From contig NC_036461.1 of NCBI RefSeq assembly GCF_002775205.1, positions 15,413,015-15,477,014 of the forward strand: a stretch of DNA of 64,000 nt, in the 5' to 3' direction. Source of the DNA: Xiphophorus maculatus (taxonomy: Eukaryota; Chordata; Actinopteri; Cyprinodontiformes; Poeciliidae). The position numbers and the translations under genes were made by a program. Shown piece after piece: positions 55,500 to 64,000 of this stretch; within the stretch, counting starts at the first letter, position 1; the number at the start of each line of letters is the position of its first letter. The notes below the pieces were generated by a model. That model had not been told where the DNA came from. It saw only the letters and a list, made by a program, of their open reading frames with translations, and made no database searches.

Positions 55500-56010
55500 A
55501 TAGTGGAAAGACATCAGCAAGGAATTTAGAGAAGCAGCCGTTGCTGAGGATTTCCAAACTATTTGCAATCTATTATTGACCATAGAGAAAGATTAGTAAA
55601 TGGAAAACATTTTATCTGCCAGTCTTCCCAGTAATGCACAATGCAGAAATTCAATGCAAGATCAGACCATGCCATGTAGAAAGGAAAAACCTTCATCTCA
55701 GACTCTACAGGCCTCAGCTGGCATCCCCAATGCTAACATCCATAACAGAAAAGTAAGAAAAAGAATGAACATGTGTGGCTTGTTTGTAAAGCAGTGAATT
55801 AGAAAATCTTGTCTTTGTAAGAGGAAAAATGCCAGCAAGGCCTAGAAAAAATGTTCTTTGGACAGATGGGGCCAATTTGACCATAATGCACAAGGCCATA
55901 GAAAATCACAGCAAATGTCAGTCACAGTAGCAGATCGGTGATGATTTGGTCTTATTTTTCAGCCACAGGATCCCCTTACAGCCCTGAAGTTGACCATGTA
56001 ACATTTAGAA
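55500..56010 (+). mobile_element. Relic of a Tc1-like transposase region
   Basis: The order of words follows a Tc1 transposase gene: CAGCCGTTGCTGAGGATTTC near 55532, then TTCTTTGGACAGATGGGGCC near 55854. The latter corresponds to the WTDE-like segment around the second acidic residue. Frames are heavily broken, so it is old. Ends are approximate. Confidence 0.5.
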
Positions 56011-56756
56011 TATAAAATGTTGCAGCTCATAATAGTAAATCTAAAAAAAAGCCTGAACAAACACTGCTTATTTGCAAAGGGTTTCCAGATGATCTAAAAT
56101 CAAAATGGCAGCACATCTGAGATTTGCAAAGCGACTGCGTAACTTTGAAAACAGTCGATGCATCGCAAACAAAATACGAGAGAAATGTTGTTAAAAATAA
56201 TAAACAGATATTAAAGAATGGCTGAAAACTGATCAGAAGACTTCCCGGTACATCCAGTTGGGCTGGAAGGTCCAGGTTATTCCAGACAGACGGATGGACC
56301 GGCTGTTCAAGCTGCAGTCCTTAGAAGATTGTGACTGAGAAGCACAGATCAATAGAGTAATTTCCAGCAGTCTGGGGAATTATCCAGCTCACTGCCCACC
56401 GATACCATGCAAACTAAAGACACACATTCACACACACACTCCCCATGTCCTAAAGCCAGCAGCCTCTACACACTGAATCGATTTATATTTTTACAGGAGA
56501 TTGACTGAGAGAATTTAGCCCATCTTCAGATGACTGAAAGCTGTCTGCTTCATGCTATTTCAGCCCTGACTCCCACCTCGCCCTTTCGTCTCATGATGTG
56601 ATCTGACTCCTTTAGGTGTGCATTGGTGTTGCACTAAGATAAAGATTTTCTCAATCTTCTTGCAGCAGAAGAAACATCACCATCATGTCATTGGTGATGT
56701 GGTAGAAAACCTCCAGATAAAGGTTGAATTTTAGGCACAAACGATGTGAAGCATTC

Positions 56757-56905
56757 AGTGGCTTACAGAAGCTTCATACCTGTTGAATCGTATCATTTTG
56801 TCAAATTAAAACCACAAACTTCAAACTATTTCATGAGGACTTTCTATGAAAGAAGTCATATTTAAAGGAACCACCTGCAGAACTAAGAGAAACTGTGTTT
56901 TGCTT
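56757..56905 (+). mobile_element. End fragment of a CAGTG-type DNA transposon
   Basis: CAGTGGCTTACAGAAGCTTC with CATTTTGTCAAATTAAAACC resembles the terminus of the family at 3364-4586. Diverged, one end only. Confidence 0.4.
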
Positions 56906-56925
56906 CACTGGAGATTCCTCTAAAT

Positions 56926-57151
56926 CAGGGGTGTCAAACTCCAGTCCTCAAGGCCCAGTGTCCTGCAACTTTTAGCTGTGCCTCTGCTGCACCACACCTG
57001 AATAGAATAATGAGGTCAATAGCAAGGCTCTGGAGAACTGATCTACACAAGGAGGAGGTAATTAAGCCATTTCATTCCAGTGTTTTGTACCTGTGGCACA
57101 TCTAAAAACTGCAGGACAGCGGCCCTTGAGGCCTGGAGTTTGACGCCTGTG
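56926..57151. mobile_element. hAT MITE, CAGGGGTGTCAAACTC family
   Basis: The left end CAGGGGTGTCAAACTCCAGT and right end GGAGTTTGACGCCTGTG are inverted. Flanks are ctctaaat (56918-56925) and ctctaaag (57152-57159), a 7-of-8 match to an 8-bp duplication. No coding capacity. Confidence 0.85.
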
Positions 57152-57159
57152 CTCTAAAG

Positions 57160-57372
57160 CAGCTTTTCCCAATTCCGGTCCTCAGGCCTCCCTGCTCTGC
57201 ATGTTTTAGATGTGCCTCTATTCCAGAGCAGCTGATTCAAATGATTGCATGACCATCAAGTGCTGCAGAAACCTGTTGATCACCCATATATTCAATCGAG
57301 GTGTGTAGCAGAAGGGAAACACCTAAAACATGCAGGGCAGGGAGGCCTGAGGACCGGAATTGGGAAACGCCG
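57160..57372. mobile_element. hAT MITE, CCCAATTCCGGTCCTCAGG family
   Basis: The left arm CCCAATTCCGGTCCTCAGGC is mirrored by GCCTGAGGACCGGAATTGGG on the right. Identical ctctaaag octamers flank it (57152-57159 and 57373-57380). Arms and duplication are intact, so it is younger than its left neighbour. Confidence 0.88.
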
Positions 57373-58904
57373 CTCTAAAGCATTGTTCTCTCAGTCATCC
57401 TCAGATAATAAACTTCTGATCCAAAGACGAAGAACTGGATCTGGCCAGATTAAATTAACATTTTGAGAGACGGGGGATCAAAAACCCAGCGGTCATTTTA
57501 ACTGAGCTTCAGAGATCTGATGTGGAGACAGGAATGCAGGCCTCCACTGATTTTGGCTTTATGGTGGAGGCACATTCAACATTTATTTTATTTTAATTTA
57601 AAATCTTGCATTCACTCTGTCAATATGTGACACTGAGTGTAGAATAATGCATGATTGGTGTTTCCACATCCTGACCAGCAGTGGTACTCTGAATCAGATA
57701 GTTTACAGAATTTTAAGGGATAATATAGATTTTTTTCGATGCTGAAAAACTCATATTGTGATTCACAAATCACTCTGCTGTTATCATATTTCCATTCCTC
57801 ATTTACTTTGAATTAATACAATAAAAACATTCCTTTGTTGTAGGTGTGTAAGAAAATAATTATTTGTAAGTCTTGGAATATTATTTGAATGTTTTTGTCA
57901 TTGTTGAAATAATGTTTACTGCCTACCATGCAAACATTTGATCAGTAAAGTTAGCATTGAATCTGGTCAGAGGCAAACAGCTAACTGTAGCTGAAATCTA
58001 AGCCCAAAGTTTTTCATGAATAAATGTTTTGATATGTAAAATAATTTATTTTAAAGCTATTTTGCCACTATTAAAGTCAGATATTTTAAGATTTGCAACT
58101 TCAGCTACAGAAAAATAGGCGTTGCAAAGCTCTTTCAAAAGATTCTTTACATTGTTTTTGATTGCTTGTGCTTTCTCAGATCACCAGAACAAATGTGTTA
58201 AAATTTGGTTTTAAAAGTTCACATTTTAATACTCTTAAGAAATTTCCAGTGCAGTTTTCCCAGGATATGAGGAAGAAGATTCTGTGATCCAATGAAATAT
58301 TATGCTTGGAGAAAACCTGCTTGGTGGTAGCATCATGCTGAGTTTTGTTTTTTATTTTTATTTTAAATAAATTATTTTTCTCCCTGAAGTGGCTCAGTTT
58401 AGGTGCAGGAGGAATACCTCTGCTCAGATCCCTAAACCTATCCTGAAAATGGGTTTCAATAATAAACTGAGAGGTTTGTCTTTCCCCTCATCCTCCTGCA
58501 AGAAAAGCTCCAATCTAAATTAATCTCCCACTTCAACAGGCTGAAGAAGATTGAACTCCTCCACTTCAGGCAGAGACATCAACGATTTTTTTAAAGGACA
58601 TTGGAAAAATAAGAATAAGAATTTTTTTTGGAAATAGCTGAAAATAATTTCTGAAATCTAATTTTATATGCAGGCATAAAAAAAAAGAGTTGTAGAGTCT
58701 CATCTTTTAGAAATATGGGCTCACATATTTCTGTATTTTGAAAAATACTGTTAGTGTCGTATGGTTCTTTCTTTTCAACTTTATACTTGATCATGCTTGT
58801 TCTCAACTGCTTTTTAAAAATTTATTAATTTACTTTCAATATTTTAGAGGTTTAATTAGTTGTTTACTGCGGGACTCTTTTCCTCCATCCTCATCTCTCT
58901 CTAC

Positions 58905-59330
58905 CTCTATTCCCCAGGCGGCCCTATACTTCCAGGCACCGACCCACGTCTGGCCGGGTTGCAGAGCTCCTGGCCCGGCCCGCAGAGGGGCCCCAAAGCC
59001 CGGAGGGCTGGATGACGGACAAGAAGCGCCGATCTCTTTCCGATCTCTTATCAGCTACAGCAGATTCTCGGGGGACTCATTCAGGAGGAAAGCAATGCCC
59101 ACGGTGTTGTCACACATCAGCGGCACAGAAACGGTCATTAGTGGTATTAAAAGAGATAAGATCGGGATCCGAGTCCCATGGGAGCCGTTTCTATTTGCAC
59201 ACTGAACTACACAAAGAATTGGTTCCGTTTTTTCTCTTGATTGGTAGCAGGCAAGCCCAAAACCTTGGAACAGCTCCCAATGGTAAGACGGGCAAAATAA
59301 AACCAGTATGGTCATAAAACACCCCGGGAA
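58905..59330. promoter_or_regulatory. GC-rich block, candidate conserved non-coding element or exon
   Basis: An abruptly GC-rich, non-repetitive block of about 400 bp lies in AT-rich surroundings 1.5 kb upstream of insm2. It holds GGGGCCCCAAAGCCCGG, a GATAAG word and two ATTA cores (GGTCATTAGTGG). A CTATTCCCCAG acceptor-like site precedes it, and a plus-strand frame stays open to 59205, but no family is recognised. Regulatory role is inference. Confidence 0.35.
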
Positions 59331-60029
59331 AAGACATGAATAGGAAAAGAAAGCGCAGTGAATGACAAATTAGACGCATGAGTGAGAACTCAATGCAGGA
59401 AACGTGAATAACAGCAGAACATCCGCCAAGTTGAACACAGCCCCCATTAAATCTGTTACTTATCTTACTCAGTATTCTTGTTTAAGTCTACCCTGAAAAT
59501 TTCGAGTCAAAAAGCAAAATCAGAAGCAAAACAATGATTTTAAATTATATATTTGCTCCAGAAACAACAATTTTAAATTTATATCTATTTTGGTAATACA
59601 ATTCTAATTACATGGACGCCTTACACTCGTTGATTGACAATGATTATGGCTTACAGCTAAGTCGTGTTCTTCAAAATACTACAACAGCAATAATAATAAA
59701 AATGTTTTTTTTATTTCACATAAGTTACACTCAGCATAATTATAGGGGAAGATTGTTGACTTTATCAGGCAGAAAGTTGTTGACATCCTTAACAAGGAGG
59801 GTCTACAACATAAGGTAATGGCTAAACAAGCTAGCAGTTTTAAAGGTGCTTTAATTACTATAAAGTTGAGTGGAAGGAAAAACTGTGGTTAAGAAGAGAA
59901 GGCACCAGCTATATGGATGAGCAGCAATATGGGGAGTGAAACAGTTTGGTGGAGATTTGCAAGCTGATTGGCTGTAGTTGGCACTTCAAGAGCGACCATA
60001 CACACACATGCGCGCGCATACACACACAA

Positions 60030-60430
60030 AACTGTTGCAGTGTTTGTGTTGATCATCTCCTGAACCAGATGTGTTACTGGACGTTTGTCAAATGGTTTAA
60101 AGTCTTCTTTATAGAAAATTTTGCAATCCAGCCAACTGAAGTCCAGACTAAAGTTTCCACAGGCTCAGATGATTTTATGGTGCCATGTCATCTCTTGGTG
60201 TTGCTCCACTTTATTTTACTGTCCAAAGTAATTCACGCTTTCTCCTTCTGACAAGTCCTTTGGACATGGTGATGTCATTTTCAGCAGGATTTGGTACATC
60301 ATGCCCAGGATTCCAAAAGTATCAATACCAGATTAATCAATATCATATCGCCGTGATAGATTGGCCATGAAACTCACCTGACCGAAACGCTACAGATAAT
60401 TTACGCAGTATTGGGAAGAGGAAGAGGGAA
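60030..60430 (+). mobile_element. Relic of a Tc1-like transposon 3' region
   Basis: GATTGGCCATGAAACTCACC followed by TGACCGAAACGCTACAGAT is a decayed form of the Tc1 WP-x-x-SPDLNPIEN segment, and GTATTGGGAAGAGGAAGAG follows as in a fish family. Not intact. Its 3' edge lies about 440 bp from the insm2 start codon. Confidence 0.55.
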
Positions 60431-60871
60431 ACCAGAGCCACCATCAGCTCAGCCGCAGATTTTCTTCAGACTGACATTTTTGTTTTAAATAATCTCATTG
60501 GTCTTATGTAATATTATTTTTTTCTCTAAATTATCAGAAATCACTGTCCCGAAATGTCAAAAAGTTGCGTTTTCTATCCGACATGTTTATTTATTTATAT
60601 ATTTGAATCATTTAAACACCTTTATGACTCACTGATGTTAGTATGGGGTGAAAAATCCCTTTAATTCATTCTCTAAAGCTAGATATATGACGCTGTCTCC
60701 AAAGTTTGAACTAATTAGTGACAGAAAAACATTGTTTTCTCGCTCTCTCTCGTGCGCTCATCCAACCTGCGCGCGCCTCTCCATCCCTCCCTCTCTTCAC
60801 TTCAAAGCTGCACTTCAAAGTCAGCCTCCACACACGAGCTGTTCTTTCGCAACATCCTCGCCATCATCACG

Positions 60872-62656
60872 ATGCCTCGAGGATTCTTGGTAAAGCGGAA
60901 CCGCCGAGGTTCGGCGACGTACCGCGCACGAAGCGACGGCACCGGCACACCTGAAGCGCCCAGCTGTGACCGGAGTCGCGCGCAGGCTGAGAGCTACGGT
61001 TCAGTGGGACTCTTGAATCACCGTCCAGGTGGAGCATCGCTGGAACTCCGCGAGGATCCGGGTAGGGAGGCGTGGAGTCCCCACGTGGAGCCCGCGGTGG
61101 AGGCGGAAGCTGACCGGCGCGCACAGTTACCGGAGACCGAGGTGGACGTTTTGAGTGTGGACGGTGACTTCCCCTGTTTCTACCCACCTCCACCTCCACA
61201 CGAACCGAGCATAAACAAGTCCTGTAGTCCAGTCAAACCAGTGGGAACGAGGCTGCTGGAGCAGCACGTGGAGAGCGAACAGCAGCCGTGCTCCCCGGTA
61301 CCGGACCTACCGGACCTGCCGTTCCTGGTGAGCGCCGCGCCGACCTCCGTGTCCGCTTCCATCGAGAGGCTGCTCGCAAGCGGCGGCGGCAGCAGCAGCA
61401 ACAACCGTCTCCACGCGCAGTCCTATGGTCACAACGACCCGAATCTGGCTCACGTGCACTTGTTCCCGTCTCTGACCCTGATGGGTCAAGAGAACGCCAC
61501 AAGAAAGCGCTCGTACCTTGATTCGGACCACCAGAACAAACTCAGCACTAAGCAGACGAAGAAACCCAAACCGAACCGGAGACAGAACTTCGAGGATGAG
61601 GTCACCACGTCTCCGGTTCTGGGTCTGCGCATCAAGAAGGAGAGTCCGGAGCTGAGGAGGTCTGCTCCCACCGGGACTCAGCCCCTCGGAGAGTTTATCT
61701 GCCAGCTCTGTAAGGAGGAGTACCCCGACCCCTTCTCCCTCGCGCAGCACAAATGCTCCCGCATAGTGCGCGTGGAGTACCGCTGCCCCGAGTGCGACAA
61801 GGTCTTCAGCTGTCCCGCCAACCTGGCCTCCCACCGGCGCTGGCACAAACCACGTCCGGTAAACAACCAGGGCATAGAAGGTCACGCGAACCGGACCCAG
61901 CCGCTAAAGGAGGCACGAGCCTTCGTCACGCACGAGCGGCAGCCGGTGGACTTGGAGGGAAAGGAGAATGAGTTGCTGCGCGCGCACACCAATCAGCACC
62001 TGGACAGCTCCCGCGTGCTGCTGCTCCACGGTCGGACCCGAGACACTCCCGATTCCTCCTCCACTCACTACCGGAACCCGGACCTGCAGCAGCACGTGAG
62101 AGCCGCGGACAGCCCTCCGTCCGGACTCCTGCGTCTGACCCCGGGCGAGCAGCAGCAGCAGCAGCCGCTGACCTTCGTCCGGTCCTTAGTGGAGGAGGAA
62201 CTGTACGAGTGCCGCTACTGCGGGAAGAAGTTCCGCCGGCAGGCTTACTTGAAGAAACACCTGGCCGCGCACGAGATGACAGCGCGCGCTTCACCAACCC
62301 CATCGTCCTACAGCCAAGCGCGCGACACCGGCAGTGTCCAGAGCGGCCAGGTGTTCCTGTGTCACCTGTGTGGCGCGCGGTTCCCGTCGGTGGAAATCCG
62401 GGACAAGCACCGCGTGTGGCACGCGATGAGGGACGAGCTGCTGGCGGAAACGCTGGGGGGAGCGCTGGCAGCGGACGGGTTCCACGCGCACAGAGAGGAG
62501 GGCAGCGGCAGGGAGCGCGAGCAGCAACAGATCTTCACGTGCAAGTACTGTTCGTCCACGTTCTTCAGCTCCCCTGGGCTCACGAGACACATCAACAAGT
62601 CTCACCCCACCGAGAATCGGCAGGTGATGCTGCTGCAGATGACAGTACGACCATAA
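60872..62656 (+). CDS. insm2: Insulinoma-associated zinc-finger repressor, INSM2-like
   Basis: A single-exon gene of 594 codons. The chosen start gives MPRGFLVKR, the N-terminal SNAG motif that recruits LSD1/CoREST-type repressors; an in-frame ATG at 60752 would bury it. Five C2H2 fingers are visible: about residues 275-297 ([19 protein letters not shown], with an atypical last ligand), 303-325 ([20 protein letters not shown]), 445-468 ([20 protein letters not shown]), 494-517 ([20 protein letters not shown]) and 555-578 ([20 protein letters not shown]). A long Pro/Ser-rich region precedes finger 1, with KPKPNRR near 230, and a Gln run lies before finger 3. INSM proteins drive neuroendocrine and neuronal differentiation. 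Absence of introns and the position after nfkbia support INSM2; some fish annotations might call it insm1b. Codons are very GC-rich compared with the surroundings. Confidence 0.9.
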   Translation: MPRGFLVKRNRRGSATYRARSDGTGTPEAPSCDRSRAQAESYGSVGLLNHRPGGASLELREDPGREAWSPHVEPAVEAEADRRAQLPETEVDVLSVDGDFPCFYPPPPPHEPSINKSCSPVKPVGTRLLEQHVESEQQPCSPVPDLPDLPFLVSAAPTSVSASIERLLASGGGSSSNNRLHAQSYGHNDPNLAHVHLFPSLTLMGQENATRKRSYLDSDHQNKLSTKQTKKPKPNRRQNFEDEVTTSPVLGLRIKKESPELRRSAPTGTQPLGEFICQLCKEEYPDPFSLAQHKCSRIVRVEYRCPECDKVFSCPANLASHRRWHKPRPVNNQGIEGHANRTQPLKEARAFVTHERQPVDLEGKENELLRAHTNQHLDSSRVLLLHGRTRDTPDSSSTHYRNPDLQQHVRAADSPPSGLLRLTPGEQQQQQPLTFVRSLVEEELYECRYCGKKFRRQAYLKKHLAAHEMTARASPTPSSYSQARDTGSVQSGQVFLCHLCGARFPSVEIRDKHRVWHAMRDELLAETLGGALAADGFHAHREEGSGREREQQQIFTCKYCSSTFFSSPGLTRHINKSHPTENRQVMLLQMTVRP

Positions 62657-63239
62657 AAAATGATCAGACGGATCGATTATCAATGACAGGAGCCAAACTT
62701 AAATGTAGATTTTGTTTTGTGTATTCGGACTAAGCTGTCCCTGTGCCTTTAATTTAAAACTTAATTCCGTTTTTCTGATTAACAAGGTAAACAAAAGTAA
62801 TCTTCAATTATATATCCTGTAATGAATGCAAGGCATTAAAATCCACGTGGAGAAATTTAAATGGAGTTGAGGGTCGCTGTCTTTGGTGCTGAAACAGCCA
62901 ATAAACCGGTATGGACTCTGAAGCAATTCCTTATTAAGCTCAGAAAAAAAAAAATACGGTAACGTGTTTTGATAAAGTTTCAGCTCTATGATATTTTCAT
63001 ACAGAAACAAAGCATTCAATGTAACAACAGATTGCTACATAATTCATATCAGTATTGATTTTAAAAATGACTATGGAGTTAGAAATACAACCGAAGCTCC
63101 TAGAAGCCTGTACAGATCTATTTTAATATGTTCTACGTTCACTGTGTAACTGATTCCAAGCTACTGTCAATAAACATATTGATGATCACCTTTTTTTTTG
63201 TCACATCAATAAACATTCAGGAACCACAGGTACAAATCC
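62657..63239 (+). other. insm2: insm2 3' UTR
   Basis: AT-rich sequence after the stop codon. Candidate poly(A) signals are at 63169-63174 and 63208-63213, giving a UTR of about 520-560 nt. Confidence 0.6.
63169..63174 (+). terminator. insm2: insm2 poly(A) signal
   Basis: AATAAA about 515 nt past the stop; a second copy stands at 63208-63213, and a T-run lies between them. Confidence 0.6.
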
Positions 63240-63245
63240 TTTATT
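63240..63245 (-). terminator. Poly(A) signal of a possible convergent gene
   Basis: AATAAA on the minus strand (TTTATT on plus), 27 nt past the second insm2 signal. In human the neighbour converging on INSM2 is RALGAPA1, so 63.24-64 kb may be its 3' UTR. Confidence 0.4.
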
Positions 63246-64000
63246 GTTTAAGTCCATTGTTGCACATTGACACTTTATTTTGTGTTTGAAACAGCTACAC
63301 TGTTTACAGGTTTGCTGAGTTTGCGAGCATGTGTGTGTGCTGAAAACATGCAGTTAGTGCTGAAATGCAGTTTCTTTTTACATCAGTAGTTACAAACATC
63401 TGCCAACATGTGGACATCCAGAGCCTACAGAGGCGGCGGGTAATTCAACTTAAATGTGACTTTCTTCCTCATCTCGCAGAAGAAACATTTGTTTTATTTT
63501 ATTTTGGCTTATGCTTATCAGGTTTTAAACTGAGTATTGTTAAATTATTTTCCAGGAAATTGATTAAGAAAGGGACAAATTAATAGATGATGAGCATGCA
63601 GACATGGGCAGATTTAAGTGCTGGGACGGCACAGAATTCATAACAACAAATTGTATTTTGACCTCTAAAAATAATTTAAAGGGACCAGCACTCAGCTTAA
63701 CTCTAAAACACAAAGGAAACATTTAGTCGGTCTTATTAAAGAATGGCATTTTATCAAAAAAAAAAAAAAAAGTACAGTCCCTTTCCTTTCATTTATTTCT
63801 TCATCTATTTTTATAAAAATATATGTCTGAGACTGCAAAAAGAAAACTAAACTAATACTGGGCAATGGATATGTGAAGGGAAACCAAAGTAACATTTTCT
63901 CCAAATCAGCCCATCTAATTTGATCTGGAGATTTGTGAAGTCTCTAAACAGAGAGCGGATTAATGCTAAAATATACTGTACATATTCTAAAATGACGATT
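63246..64000 (-). other. Possible 3' UTR of a convergent gene (ralgapa1 expected)
   Basis: No coding frame with family features is present. If the order follows human 14q13, this is the end of ralgapa1 on the minus strand. Otherwise it is AT-rich sequence with nothing recognised. Confidence 0.3.

Larger units (their letters stand above)
47150..60871. other. Gene-poor interval between nfkbia and insm2
   Basis: The 13.7 kb contains no recognised gene. It holds two young SINEs, two hAT elements in tandem, several decayed Tc1-like copies, short hairpins and a GC-rich block near 59 kb, each listed separately. The rest is AT-rich unique sequence. Its position beside two regulated genes makes it a plausible home for enhancers. 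Confidence 0.7.

Noticed and set aside
59055-59315. Minus-strand 86-codon frame in the 59-kb block
   Set aside because: No family resemblance and no clear splice sites; the block is kept as a regulatory or exon candidate only.
60752-60871. Upstream in-frame ATG of insm2 adding 40 residues
   Set aside because: It would place the SNAG motif internally, although the motif acts at the very N-terminus.
61307-61885. Long minus-strand open frame over insm2
   Set aside because: Shadow of the GC-rich insm2 coding sequence; no family features, and the plus strand has SNAG plus five zinc fingers.

Overview
This is vertebrate nuclear DNA with spliced genes, GT-AG introns, AT-rich intergenic sequence, (CA)n microsatellites, tRNA-derived SINEs and many small hAT and Tc1/mariner-like relics. 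Gene content and repeat types point to a ray-finned fish, probably a percomorph; the species cannot be named from the sequence. No CRISPR array, prokaryotic operon, retrovirus, LTR element or Polinton was recognised.

Seven protein-coding genes are present. From left to right they are: ttc7b (minus, 3' end beyond base 1), fam177a1 (plus), ppp2r3c (minus), prorp (plus), psma6 (plus), nfkbia (minus) and insm2 (plus). Exon coordinates were read by hand from splice sites. Cumulative phases close exactly for every gene: 191, 457, 593, 246, 315 and 594 residues for the six complete ones, and 665 codons of ttc7b. The order fam177a1-ppp2r3c-prorp-psma6-nfkbia-insm2 is that of human 14q13. Human TTC7B lies elsewhere, on 14q32, so the left edge is a synteny junction.

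Layout: 1-13.2 kb is ttc7b, with two candidate cassette exons, a GC-AG intron and three or four DNA-transposon relics. 13.2-14.3 kb is a divergent ttc7b/fam177a1 promoter interval holding a palindromic MITE. 14.3-16.8 kb is fam177a1, which converges on ppp2r3c (19.7-24.0 kb). ppp2r3c has a 111-bp (TG)n tract directly at one 3' splice site. 24.0-24.9 kb is the divergent ppp2r3c/prorp promoter. 24.9-36.4 kb is prorp, with one 6.65-kb intron. 37.3-40.3 kb is psma6. 43.9-46.9 kb is nfkbia, with kappa-B sites upstream and in intron 1. 47.1-60.9 kb is a gene-poor, repeat-rich interval with two young SINEs, two hAT elements sharing one target, several Tc1-like relics and a GC-rich possible conserved element near 59 kb. 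60.9-62.7 kb is single-exon insm2, followed by poly(A) signals on both strands that suggest a convergent gene entering from the right.

The genes are not one pathway. They cover a PI4KA scaffold (ttc7b), a PP2A regulatory subunit (ppp2r3c), mitochondrial RNase P nuclease (prorp), a 20S proteasome alpha subunit (psma6), the NF-kappaB inhibitor (nfkbia) and a neuroendocrine zinc-finger repressor (insm2). I found no previously undescribed biological system. The points most worth checking are splicing oddities, promoter-resident mobile elements and the 59-kb block.
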